DNA from: Exilibacterium sp.
GTDB lineage: Bacteria > Pseudomonadota > Gammaproteobacteria > Pseudomonadales > Cellvibrionaceae
Length of the DNA stretch: 64,000 nt
Direction: 5' to 3'
Assembly: GCA_028280195.1 (NCBI GenBank)
Contig: JANQMH010000079.1
Location: forward strand, 74,452-138,451
Positions 56,355 through 64,000 of this stretch are shown piece after piece. Under the pieces are notes generated by a model. The model was not told the origin of the DNA and ran no database searches. It saw only the letters and a program-made list of their open reading frames with translations. The translations under genes were made by a program, and so were the position numbers. Position 1 is the stretch's first letter; every line of letters starts with the position of its first letter.

Positions 56355-57896
56355 ATGCGCAAAGTAAACGCATCGACTATCGATGAAGAAGTGACCTTCA
56401 GTCATCACGAGGAACTGGTTTCCACCACCGATAAACGCGGGGTTATTACTTACGCCAACGAAGCTTTCTGCCGCATCGCCGGTTACGCGGAGCAGGAACT
56501 GGTAGGCCAGCCCCACAGCATTGTCCGACACCCGGATATGCCCAAGGCCGCATTCGCTGATTTGTGGCAGAAGGCCAAAGCTGGTGAACCCTGGCGCGGC
56601 GCGGTAAAAAACCGCTGCAAGGACGGGCGCTATTACTGGGTCGACGCTTTCGTGACGCCGATCTACGAGCGCGGAACACTGATCGGCTATCAGTCGGTGC
56701 GCACCCACCTGCCCGACGATATCAAACGCCGGGCCGCAGCCGCTTACCGGCGCATAAACAACGGCAAGCGACCCGCCGGCAGGCTCGGCAATCTCGGGGT
56801 TAAACACATCACTTATATGACGTCGATAATAGCGCTGTGCCTGCTGGCCGGCACTTTCAGTACCTGGGCCTGGCCGCTGCTGGCGGCAGTGCTGCCCTTT
56901 CTGCTCTACTATAGAGAACTGATTACCACACCGGCTTACTTCGCGCAGTTACAGAACCGGTACGACAGCGTCTCGCGCCATATCTACTGCCTGCCGGCGC
57001 CCCACAGTGTGGCCGAGTATCACCTGCTGATGCTGCAGGGCAAGGTAAAAACCATTATCGGCCGTATTACCGACAGCACCGCGCCGCTGCGCAGGGGCGC
57101 CGAAAACCTGGCCCAGTGCGCCCATCAGGCCAGAGACGGGGTAGCCAGCGAAGCCGAGGAACTGTATCAGGTGGCAACGGCCATGGAGCAAATGACAGCC
57201 ACCATCGATGAGGTTGCGCGCAGCACCACCGATACCTCCAACAAGGTGAGCCAGGCACACGCCCAGTGCGAAAGCGCCACTGCCGCCATCGGCAACACCA
57301 TGGTCAAAGTCGGCAGTCTGGCCGGGGAAGTGGCCAGGTCTGCCGAAGCGGCGCAGGTGCTGGCCTCGGAGGCGGAAAAGGTCGGGGCAATCATGAACGA
57401 AATACAGGGCATCGCCGATCAGACCAACCTGCTGGCATTGAACGCGGCGATCGAGGCGGCGCGCGCCGGCAGCCACGGTCGCGGGTTTTCAGTGGTGGCC
57501 GACGAGGTGCGGGCGCTGTCCAAACGCACCCACGACGCCACTGAACAGATTCAGGGCTCGATCACCGACATCCAGACCACTCTGATGCAGTGGTCCGATA
57601 CCATGAAGCGGGGCAAGCAGGCGGCCGATGAGTGTGTTGCCGATACCGAAAACACCGGCCTGATGGTTAAACAGGTGTATGCAGCCATCTCCGATATCGC
57701 CGGCCTGTCACTGCAGATATCCGCCGCCGCCGAGCAGCAGAGTGCGGTTTCCCAGGAGATCAGCGGCAATATCAATAACGTCAAAGAGGTCTCGCGGCGC
57801 AATCTGCAGCAGTCGCAGACGGTTGAAGACGAAGCCATACTGATCGACCAGCGCGCCAACCGGCTGGCCTCGCTGGGGCTTACTTTCGGCAGTTGA
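56355..57896 (+). CDS. PAS-containing methyl-accepting chemotaxis protein (Aer-like)
   Basis: 513 residues. N-terminal PAS domain (~18-125) with [40 protein letters not shown], and [12 protein letters not shown], the FAD-PAS pattern of Aer energy-taxis receptors. A double hydrophobic segment (~153-187) forms a hairpin in the inner membrane with no periplasmic sensor. The signalling domain ends with the tip [24 protein letters not shown] (split here for reading; ~350). It should report redox or oxygen status to CheA. Confidence 0.9.
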   Translation: MRKVNASTIDEEVTFSHHEELVSTTDKRGVITYANEAFCRIAGYAEQELVGQPHSIVRHPDMPKAAFADLWQKAKAGEPWRGAVKNRCKDGRYYWVDAFVTPIYERGTLIGYQSVRTHLPDDIKRRAAAAYRRINNGKRPAGRLGNLGVKHITYMTSIIALCLLAGTFSTWAWPLLAAVLPFLLYYRELITTPAYFAQLQNRYDSVSRHIYCLPAPHSVAEYHLLMLQGKVKTIIGRITDSTAPLRRGAENLAQCAHQARDGVASEAEELYQVATAMEQMTATIDEVARSTTDTSNKVSQAHAQCESATAAIGNTMVKVGSLAGEVARSAEAAQVLASEAEKVGAIMNEIQGIADQTNLLALNAAIEAARAGSHGRGFSVVADEVRALSKRTHDATEQIQGSITDIQTTLMQWSDTMKRGKQAADECVADTENTGLMVKQVYAAISDIAGLSLQISAAAEQQSAVSQEISGNINNVKEVSRRNLQQSQTVEDEAILIDQRANRLASLGLTFGS

Positions 57897-58129
57897 GTGA
57901 CGCCTGCGCAACAAACGCCCGTATCCCATCCAAATGCGCCATATAGGTACAGAAGTTGACCGGCAACTACAATAATCCATAAGTAGGGTTTGCGCCGAGC
58001 GACAAACACTGAGATACTAAGGTGTATTTTGTTGCGGTGCAGCATACAATTAACCATAACGCCCCGTCAAAGCAGCGCATTTGCGCCAAAACAGTGCATT
58101 TTTCGGGGCATTGCCGTGGAAACTTGCCT

Positions 58130-59410
58130 ATGCTTTATCACCTTTACGAACTCAATCATGCTGTGGTGCGGCCATTCAGGGCTATGGCCAAACTCAATGC
58201 CAATTGGCTGAGCATGCCGTTCAATCCCGCCTCCTACTCAATGCCGGGCCGTTTTTCGGCGGCGGCAAGTAATTTTTTCCTCTCCGTCACCCGCCGCTAT
58301 GGCAAACCCGAGTGGGGCATCGAGCAGACCACCATTAACGGCTACCCGGTCGGCATTGAGCAGGAGGTGGTGTGGGAAGAGGATTTTTGCCGCCTGCTTC
58401 ACTTCAAGCGCCGGCAAGAGGACATGCTCTGCGCCCACGGCGGGCAGCGCTACGATCCGCGGGTGCTGATTGTGGCACCGCTGTCAGGGCACTACGCAAC
58501 GCTGCTGCGCGGGACGGTGGAAGCCATGCTGCCGGAGCACGAAGTCTATGTCACCGACTGGCAGGACGCCCGCAACGTACCGGTGGCCCAGGGACGCTTC
58601 GACCTGAACGACTATATCGACTATGTCGACAGTATGATCCGCCAGTTGGGCCCCAGGGCTCATGTGATCGGCATCTGCCAGCCGGGGCCGCCGGTGCTGG
58701 CGGCCATCTCACTGATGGCCGAGACGGACGATCCGGCCAGGCCCGCTACCATGACATTCATGGGTTCACCCATCGACACCCGGCGCTCGCCCACGGTGCC
58801 CAACGAACTGGCAAAGAAGCGCTCTCACGCCTGGTTCGAACAGAATATGATCTATACCGTGCCGTGGCCCAACCCGGGCGTTATGCGGCGCGTCTATCCG
58901 GGTTTTTTGCAGCTGAGCGGTTTCATTACCATGAACCAGGGCCTGCATATCGACGCCCACAAGGACTACTTCGACCACCTGGTGAAAGGCGACTGTGACA
59001 GTATTCAAAAGCATCGCGAATTCTATAACGAGTACCTGGCGGTTCTGGACCTGACCGAAGAATTCTATTTGCAGACCATTCGCGAGGTATTCCAGGAGCA
59101 CCACCTGCCACGCGGTATGTTTTATCACCGCGGCCGGCTGGTGCGGCCGGAGGCGATCAGCGATGTTGCGCTGATGACGGTCGAAGGGGAGAACGATGAT
59201 ATCGCCGGTATCGGCCAGACTCAGGCAGCCCACGACCTGTGTTGTAATATTCCGGAACAGAAGAGATTCGACTACGTACAGCCCGGCGTCGGCCACTATG
59301 GGGTATTCAACGGCCGCCGTTTCCGCAGTGAAATTCAGCCGCGCATTCGCGATTTTATCCGCTCGAACTTCGACTGGAAAAAGGAAGCGGATTACCGCGG
59401 CGGGAGCTAG
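58130..59410 (+). CDS. phaZ: Intracellular polyhydroxyalkanoate depolymerase
   Basis: 426 residues from ATG 58130 (GTGGAAACTTGCCT upstream). It starts M-L-Y-H-L-Y-E-L, the family start. It has a Cys nucleophile, C183 in G-I-C-Q-P-G, with Asp356 (G-E-N-D-D) and His389 (G-V-G-H-Y), matching within one residue the C183/D355/H388 triad reported for Ralstonia eutropha PhaZ1. No signal peptide, so it acts on native PHA granules in the cytoplasm. phaC and phasins are not in the window. It is single, convergent with a methyltransferase gene 11 bp away. Confidence 0.92.
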   Translation: MLYHLYELNHAVVRPFRAMAKLNANWLSMPFNPASYSMPGRFSAAASNFFLSVTRRYGKPEWGIEQTTINGYPVGIEQEVVWEEDFCRLLHFKRRQEDMLCAHGGQRYDPRVLIVAPLSGHYATLLRGTVEAMLPEHEVYVTDWQDARNVPVAQGRFDLNDYIDYVDSMIRQLGPRAHVIGICQPGPPVLAAISLMAETDDPARPATMTFMGSPIDTRRSPTVPNELAKKRSHAWFEQNMIYTVPWPNPGVMRRVYPGFLQLSGFITMNQGLHIDAHKDYFDHLVKGDCDSIQKHREFYNEYLAVLDLTEEFYLQTIREVFQEHHLPRGMFYHRGRLVRPEAISDVALMTVEGENDDIAGIGQTQAAHDLCCNIPEQKRFDYVQPGVGHYGVFNGRRFRSEIQPRIRDFIRSNFDWKKEADYRGGS

Positions 59411-59421
59411 GGCCCGCGGGG

Positions 59422-60036
59422 CTATACCTCGAGCACCAGGCCGCTGGTATTGTGGGGCGCGGCAACGTGCCACATCTGGTAGTCGGCGTCCAGCTTGTCG
59501 ATGCAGCGCTGTGCGACTTTGCCGAAAGTCGGCCGCCCCGGATCGCTCAGCACCACCCGCCCGACGCCGGCCTGCTTGGCGCGGCGCACCAGGTTGTAAA
59601 GCGGGTCGACCATGGAATCCCAGAAACAGATATCGGCACCGATAAGCATATCGAACTCGGACAGGTGGGCGCGGGTAACTTTTTCATAGCGGCTGCGCCA
59701 GGTTTCTACCTTGACCCCGTTGATATCGGCATGGTGTTGCAGGAAGGCAAACACCGAGGCGTCGGCATCCAGGGCAGTTACCCGCGCGGCGAATGTCTTG
59801 GCGCAGAAAATACCCCCCAGACCCCAGCCGCAACCGACCTCCAATACCTTCAGGCGCTTTTTCGGCGGCGTCTCCAGCAGATAGTCCATCAGCAGAAAAG
59901 TCGACTTCCAGAACTTGTTGCCGTGGATGGTGGCGGCGCCGGTCTGCTGGCGCAGGCGCCTGATGTCTTTGTGGCTGTTTTTCAGAATTGTCAGGCCAAA
60001 TGCTTCACGGCAATAGGCCGCGCCGTTCACTGTCAT
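59422..60036 (-). CDS. Class I methyltransferase (METTL16/PrmA-like fold)
   Basis: 204 residues. Motif I is V-L-E-V-G-C-G-W-G-L-G-G (~64-75), with T-A-L-D-A-D as the acidic motif II and M-L-I-G-A-D-I-C-F-W-D-S-M in the motif IV position; the latter resembles protein-lysine/arginine methyltransferase-like (METTL21/Nnt1) families that act on proteins. The target is unknown. It is minus-strand and monocistronic, convergent with phaZ. Confidence 0.75.
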   Translation of the reverse strand: MTVNGAAYCREAFGLTILKNSHKDIRRLRQQTGAATIHGNKFWKSTFLLMDYLLETPPKKRLKVLEVGCGWGLGGIFCAKTFAARVTALDADASVFAFLQHHADINGVKVETWRSRYEKVTRAHLSEFDMLIGADICFWDSMVDPLYNLVRRAKQAGVGRVVLSDPGRPTFGKVAQRCIDKLDADYQMWHVAAPHNTSGLVLEV

Positions 60037-60125
60037 AAAACCGCTCTATTGTTTTCTGCTGCTGTTTCTGCTGTGGTATTTTGCCGCTGTTTTTTTACTG
60101 CTGTTTTATTGCCGCCATCTACCCG

Positions 60126-60143
60126 CCGGGAGGAATGTCCCGG
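60126..60143. terminator. Hairpin downstream of the TPR/TonB-C gene
   Basis: CCGGGA-GGAATG-TCCCGG (stem extends to 7 with a flanking G-C pair) lies 60 bp after the minus-strand stop at 60203, with a second G/C-rich arm CCGGGCGGG nearby. No T-run follows in either direction, so it is a weak terminator candidate. Confidence 0.35.
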
Positions 60144-60202
60144 CGAACACCGGGCGGGCCCTATTCTACCTGAGCGGCCCGCGCTGAGGTAGCCGCCGGC
60201 GC

Positions 60203-61690
60203 CTATCGGGCCGGCGCCGGGCGGTTCGGGAATCGGTAGTGCATGACAACCGCCGTATTGGCGGTACTGCCGGCATTCAGCGGCGGCCGGAACTGAATTG
60301 CCTGTATTTCCTCGCGCGCGCGCGATACGCCCAGGCCGGCCGGACTGCGGGCGACAAACTCGATATCGGTGGCCCTGCCCCGGGCATTGATTTTAAACGA
60401 TGCCGTCGCATGGGCCAGTTGCGCGGCGGCATCCGCCGACAGCGGTTCACCGGGATAGCTCACCCCTTTCAACAGTGACGACCAGCTGACAAACTCTTTG
60501 GCGCGTGTAGTATCTGCCGCAGATTCCTCCGCCTCCGGGCGCTTGTCACCGCCCGGCTGCGTTGCAAATTCGGTGCTGAAAGAACTCTGCGGCAGTATCA
60601 CCGGGCGGGCAAAATACTGCTGCAACTGCCGCGCTTCAAAACCCAGCTCGAGCAGGCGCGCCTCGGCACTGCGATAGCGCTCCAGGGCTCTGCCGACGGA
60701 CCCATGGCTGGCCGGGTGTCGCCATGCGCCGGTGCCGGAAAAGCGGGTCCGGACGAGTCCCTTGGTCTGCGCCGACAATAACTCCCAGTCGGCCAGGTAG
60801 ATATCCGCCATCACCGCTGCTGCGGCTCCGGCCTGCGGCGCCGCCGCGTAAATATCGCGGATGCGGCGCATCACCTCGCGACCCGCCCGCAGATGCCTGT
60901 TGGCCTGGGCCAGCACCTCGTCACTGCCCTCCTGCTGGCGCGCCAGCTGACTGCGCGAACGCAACAGCAGGGGTTCGGCCAGCAGCTGCTGATTCTCCCA
61001 GTCGTGCACCGTGCTCAGCGCGAGATAGTAGTATGACAGCGCCAGGCGATAGAGCACCGGCGCCAGAGCCGGGTCGCTGTCGCCGTATTGGCGCTCGGCG
61101 GCGGTCAGCATCAGCTGATTGATTTCATTGGCTTTTTCAAGTCGCCCCCGGCGCTGCGCCGCCCTTTCGAAATTCACTACCGCCAGGTGCCAGTTGGCGG
61201 TTTTTTTCAGCCCGGCAACATAGTCCAGCGGCTCCTCCCTGGCGAGCGCACGCTGGTACAGCCATTGCAGCCGAGCAAAGCCGTTATCGACCTGCCCCCA
61301 GCGGCCGGCGGCCATATTGGCCTCGATGGCGGCCTTCAACAGCGGAATCTGATCGCTTGAATAAAGCCCTTGATTGATGCGCGTCAGGTGCATGGCGCGC
61401 TCGAATACACTGGCGGCGGCGGTGTGGTCACCGCGCTGCTGCAGCAGCCGCCCCAGCCCCCAGAGTGGCTCGGCCAGAGTCGCCGCGTAGGGGCCGGTCT
61501 CGGACTCTATCTGCGCTACGGCGCTGCGATAGTGACTGAGTGACTGCGCGAGTTCGGCCGGCGCAGCTGCTCCCGCGTCGGCAGCCGCGGCGGCACCGCC
61601 GCCCCCAGCCGCGGCGGCGACCCAAATCACCACCACCAGCGCTGCGCCACAAACGCGCCCCGCGGCGCCACCAGACCTAAACCACTGCAT
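60203..61690 (-). CDS. TPR-repeat protein with TonB-like C-terminal domain
   Basis: 495 residues from ATG 61688-61690 (GGAAGAAATGTG upstream). Signal peptide ~1-33 followed by a low-complexity Ala/Gly stretch. TPR-like helices span ~45-330 (W-G-L-G-R-L-L-Q-Q-R-G-D-H-T-A-A-A-S-V-F and similar). The last ~95 residues fit the TonB C-terminal fold: A-S-F-K-I-N-A-R-G-R-A-T-D-I-E-F-V, then E-I-Q-A-I-Q-F-R-P-P. It lacks the Pro-rich linker and N-terminal TonB helix, so it is a periplasmic protein that may interact with the outer membrane rather than a true TonB. Role unknown. Confidence 0.72.
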   Translation of the reverse strand: MQWFRSGGAAGRVCGAALVVVIWVAAAAGGGGAAAAADAGAAAPAELAQSLSHYRSAVAQIESETGPYAATLAEPLWGLGRLLQQRGDHTAAASVFERAMHLTRINQGLYSSDQIPLLKAAIEANMAAGRWGQVDNGFARLQWLYQRALAREEPLDYVAGLKKTANWHLAVVNFERAAQRRGRLEKANEINQLMLTAAERQYGDSDPALAPVLYRLALSYYYLALSTVHDWENQQLLAEPLLLRSRSQLARQQEGSDEVLAQANRHLRAGREVMRRIRDIYAAAPQAGAAAAVMADIYLADWELLSAQTKGLVRTRFSGTGAWRHPASHGSVGRALERYRSAEARLLELGFEARQLQQYFARPVILPQSSFSTEFATQPGGDKRPEAEESAADTTRAKEFVSWSSLLKGVSYPGEPLSADAAAQLAHATASFKINARGRATDIEFVARSPAGLGVSRAREEIQAIQFRPPLNAGSTANTAVVMHYRFPNRPAPAR

Positions 61691-61760
61691 CACATTTCTT
61701 CCAACGGTATGGTTACCGTTATTGCCAGGCGTTCTCTCTAATAGATTGTCGCCGGCAAAA

Positions 61761-64000
61761 TTAATTCAACGGACAATTGTCGACCGGCTGCTGCCAGAAG
61801 CCGGCCAGCGCCTGTTCGAGCCCGGCCGCGCTGCGGCAGTGGCAAACCTGCCAGTGGGCGGGGAAAAGCCGGCGGTAGAAGCTGGCGCCGAAACGCCGGT
61901 CAGCCAGCACCACCACGCCGCGATCGGTTTCACTGCGTATCACCCGCCCCGCTGTCTGCAACACCCGAATCATACCCGGATAGCGGTAGGCATAGTCGAA
62001 GCCGTCGAAACCACGCTGTAGATAATACTGCCGCATCAGCTCCTGTGGCGGATTGACCTGGGGCAAACCGACGCCCACGATAATGACGCCGGCCAGCCGG
62101 TCACCGGCATAGTCCACGCCCTCGCCGTAAATCCCCCCCATAATCGCAAAACCGATGGTTTCTGCGCCGCTGTCAAAGTGCGACAGAAACCGCTCGCGCA
62201 CCTCGTCGCCGGAGCCCGGCTGCTGCCTGACCGCGAGCCGCTGCGGGTAGTGGCCGACAAAGTCGTCAAACACCCGGTCGAGGTAGCGGTAGGACGGAAA
62301 GCACACCAGGTAATTGCCGGGGCGGGCGCGAAAGGTACTGTCGATCACAGCCCGGATCTGCGCTACCGCCGGTTCGCGATGCTTGTAGCGGGTATCGATA
62401 TGGTCGCAGATAACCACGCCTTGCTGGCTGCTGGAAAACGGCGAGGGCAGCGACATACGCGCGGTGTGCGGGTCTAAGCCCAGCATCGGCTGAAAAAAAG
62501 CGAACGGCCGCAGCGTACCGGAAAAAAGTACCTGGCCGTGAAAACCGGTATAGCTCGCGCGTAAAAAATCGCCGGCATCCAGGCATTTGAAGGTTACGGT
62601 TTTGTCTCCCTGGCGGCGCGGCGCCTTTTCAGTCATGGTGCGATATACCGCCGCCGCCAGCGGCTCCACTTTGCGATAGCGGTAGAGATCCGGCAGCCAC
62701 TCGGCGACGGCATCGGGACAGTTCAGCCCCTGCTGGTGCAGCAGCTCCAGTGCCTGCACCAGCTTTTCCACCGCACGGGTAATGGTCGGCGCCTTGGCCG
62801 CGGTGGCGGAAAACCCCGGCGGCAGCGGTTTTGACCAGCGATCGATAGCGCGGGCGAGGCCCTTTATCGATGCCGCCAGACCGGGGCGAAGCGGTTCGCA
62901 GATGCGGGCGAGGCCCAGCACCGCCGCGCGCGAGAAGCGTACTGAGTACATATCGCGGGCCCTGTCACTGAGATTGTGGGCCTCGTCCACCAGCAGGCCT
63001 ATGCGACTGTCGTTATCGCGGAAATAACTCAGTCCCACCAGCGGGTCGAAGACATAGTTGAAATCGCAGACGACAAACTGCACCCACGGCAGCACCTGCA
63101 GCGACAGCTCGAAGGGGCACAGCCGGTGCCGTGCCGCTACCTCGCGCACCGTCTCCGCGCCAATGCAGCCGCTCTGCAGCAGCTCGCGCCTGGCCGCCGG
63201 CAGGCGGTCGAAGAAACCCAGCCGCAACGGGCAGACGCCCTCCTCGTTCAACTCGCAGCCACCGCTGCGACACTCGCAGATATCATTTTTGGCGTGCAGC
63301 ACCAGCGAGGTTATCTGCAGACCGCCGGCACCGAGCGCGGCGAGACAGGCCCGCACCGCATCGCGGCCCTGCTTTTTCGCGGTCAGATAGACGACCTTGT
63401 CGATATGTCCCGCGCCCATGGCTTTAACCGCGGGAAATACGCTACTCACGGTTTTGCCGATACCGGTGGGCGCCTCGGCCAGGTAGCTGGTGTTGTCGCG
63501 CAGGCTGCGAAACACCGCCACGGCCAGATCGCGCTGCCCGCGGCGGTAATCGTTGAAGGGGAAGTCCAGCCGCCCGGCAGTCAGCGACAGCTGCGAGCGC
63601 TGCTGCTCGACCAGCTCCAGCCAGGCGACATAGGCATCGATCAGCGGCAGGCAAAAATCCTCCAGCTCGCAGCGCTGCAAAACCTCTTCCTGGCGGTGGA
63701 CGCGATCGGCCTTGAGGTCGTACCAGAGCATGGCGAGGCGCACGCTGTCGGCATGCCCGCTCTGTTGCAACAGGTGGCAGAAACCGTAAAACTTCAGCTG
63801 TGACCAGTGCAGATAACGCTGGCTTTCAGCCAGCGCCTGCGGCGGGCAGTAAGTGCTTTTAACCTCCTCAATAAGCGGCGGCGTTTGCTGCGGATGGAAC
63901 AGATCCGCGCGGCCACTGAGCTGCAGGCGGCGCCCGCGGCGCGATAGCGTCACCTCCAGCCGGTATTCGGCGACGCTGGCGGCGGGCTTTTTTTTCTGCA
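61761..64000 (-). CDS. PD-(D/E)XK nuclease-like and XPD/DinG-family helicase fusion, N-terminus outside window
   Basis: At least 746 codons; the frame is open to the right edge, so the start is missing. The visible N-terminal part (~1-50) has the late motifs of a Cas4/RecB-type nuclease: G-R-A-D and I-E-E-V-K-S-T-Y (D...ExK). The helicase follows: E-A-P-T-G-I-G-K-T (Walker A, near 63460), four cysteines for a [4Fe-4S] cluster (C-E-C, G-G-C, G-V-C, L-C-P-F), L-L-V-D-E-A-H (DEAH, near 62985) and a C-terminal half ending in T-A-G-R-V-I-R. This is the architecture of XPD-like 5'-3' DNA helicases with an attached nuclease. A DNA-repair role is inferred. Confidence 0.82.
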   Translation of the reverse strand, partial: QKKKPAASVAEYRLEVTLSRRGRRLQLSGRADLFHPQQTPPLIEEVKSTYCPPQALAESQRYLHWSQLKFYGFCHLLQQSGHADSVRLAMLWYDLKADRVHRQEEVLQRCELEDFCLPLIDAYVAWLELVEQQRSQLSLTAGRLDFPFNDYRRGQRDLAVAVFRSLRDNTSYLAEAPTGIGKTVSSVFPAVKAMGAGHIDKVVYLTAKKQGRDAVRACLAALGAGGLQITSLVLHAKNDICECRSGGCELNEEGVCPLRLGFFDRLPAARRELLQSGCIGAETVREVAARHRLCPFELSLQVLPWVQFVVCDFNYVFDPLVGLSYFRDNDSRIGLLVDEAHNLSDRARDMYSVRFSRAAVLGLARICEPLRPGLAASIKGLARAIDRWSKPLPPGFSATAAKAPTITRAVEKLVQALELLHQQGLNCPDAVAEWLPDLYRYRKVEPLAAAVYRTMTEKAPRRQGDKTVTFKCLDAGDFLRASYTGFHGQVLFSGTLRPFAFFQPMLGLDPHTARMSLPSPFSSSQQGVVICDHIDTRYKHREPAVAQIRAVIDSTFRARPGNYLVCFPSYRYLDRVFDDFVGHYPQRLAVRQQPGSGDEVRERFLSHFDSGAETIGFAIMGGIYGEGVDYAGDRLAGVIIVGVGLPQVNPPQELMRQYYLQRGFDGFDYAYRYPGMIRVLQTAGRVIRSETDRGVVVLADRRFGASFYRRLFPAHWQVCHCRSAAGLEQALAGFWQQPVDNCPLN

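Overview
The window is 64 kb of GC-rich (about 60 percent), gene-dense chromosomal DNA from a gammaproteobacterium. The best guess is a marine or other aquatic lineage of the Cellvibrionales/Alteromonadales kind. The evidence for this is a FinR-like LysR regulator beside fpr, SrmB/DeaD/FklB homologues, a rhombosortase, an intracellular PHA depolymerase, a short PutA and 4-hydroxyphenylpyruvate dioxygenase. The exact genus cannot be read from the sequence. No rRNA, tRNA, CRISPR array, prophage or intact insertion sequence was seen. About 52 protein genes are supported; the first (fecR-like) and the last (XPD-like helicase) are cut by the window edges.

Layout. 1-1.3 kb: an iron-regulated FecI/FecR pair with a clear sigma-70 promoter and Fur box. 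1.8-2.6 kb: a lone modA. 2.7-10.8 kb, all on the minus strand: an FtsH paralogue, a PilZ protein, glgC, glgP, a c-type haem DUF3365-like protein and fabI. 11-18.6 kb, plus strand: a six-gene unit made of a membrane-fusion adaptor, an ABC ATPase, two MacB-like permeases, a sigma-54 response regulator and an intramembrane-type histidine kinase. It is preceded by a near-consensus sigma-54 promoter and two upstream palindromes. 18.6-20.3 kb: a diguanylate cyclase and a universal stress protein. 20.7-25.2 kb: Lhr helicase. 25.3-27.7 kb: finR-like/fpr and a small membrane protein. 28-34.9 kb: a periplasmic aldose dehydrogenase, a two-subunit molybdenum hydroxylase, an unusual DsbA-PDZ lipoprotein and an SGNH hydrolase. 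35.2-40.5 kb: a MarR-headed minus-strand operon (kynureninase-like, half-length asparaginase, lipoprotein, methyltransferase) divergent from 4-HPPD and phhB. 40.6-46.8 kb: putA and ald, each divergent from its own Lrp/AsnC regulator. 46.8-54.2 kb: MBL hydrolase, aldehyde dehydrogenase, rhombosortase, cupins, small unknowns, srmB and fklB. 54.3-64 kb: deaD, an energy-taxis-type receptor, phaZ, a methyltransferase, a TPR/TonB-C protein and a PD-(D/E)XK-XPD helicase.

How the genes fit together. The core theme is nutrient handling: iron (FecIR, Fur), molybdenum (modA and a Mo hydroxylase), carbon storage (glycogen genes and PHA depolymerase), and amino-acid catabolism (Phe/Tyr, Trp-like, Pro, Ala) under local MarR and Lrp regulators. 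Two c-di-GMP proteins (PilZ, GGDEF) flank this. The most system-like locus is the 11-18.6 kb efflux/two-component unit. It looks like a Gram-negative, sigma-54-driven counterpart of the Firmicute Bce-type antimicrobial-peptide modules.

The intergenic regions are unusually rich in short tandem repeats (units of 7, 13, 17 and 18 bp), in three copies of a 60-80 bp dyad family, in a 39-bp perfect palindrome with a half-copy elsewhere, and in two small elements with terminal inverted repeats. These explain most of the non-coding structure.
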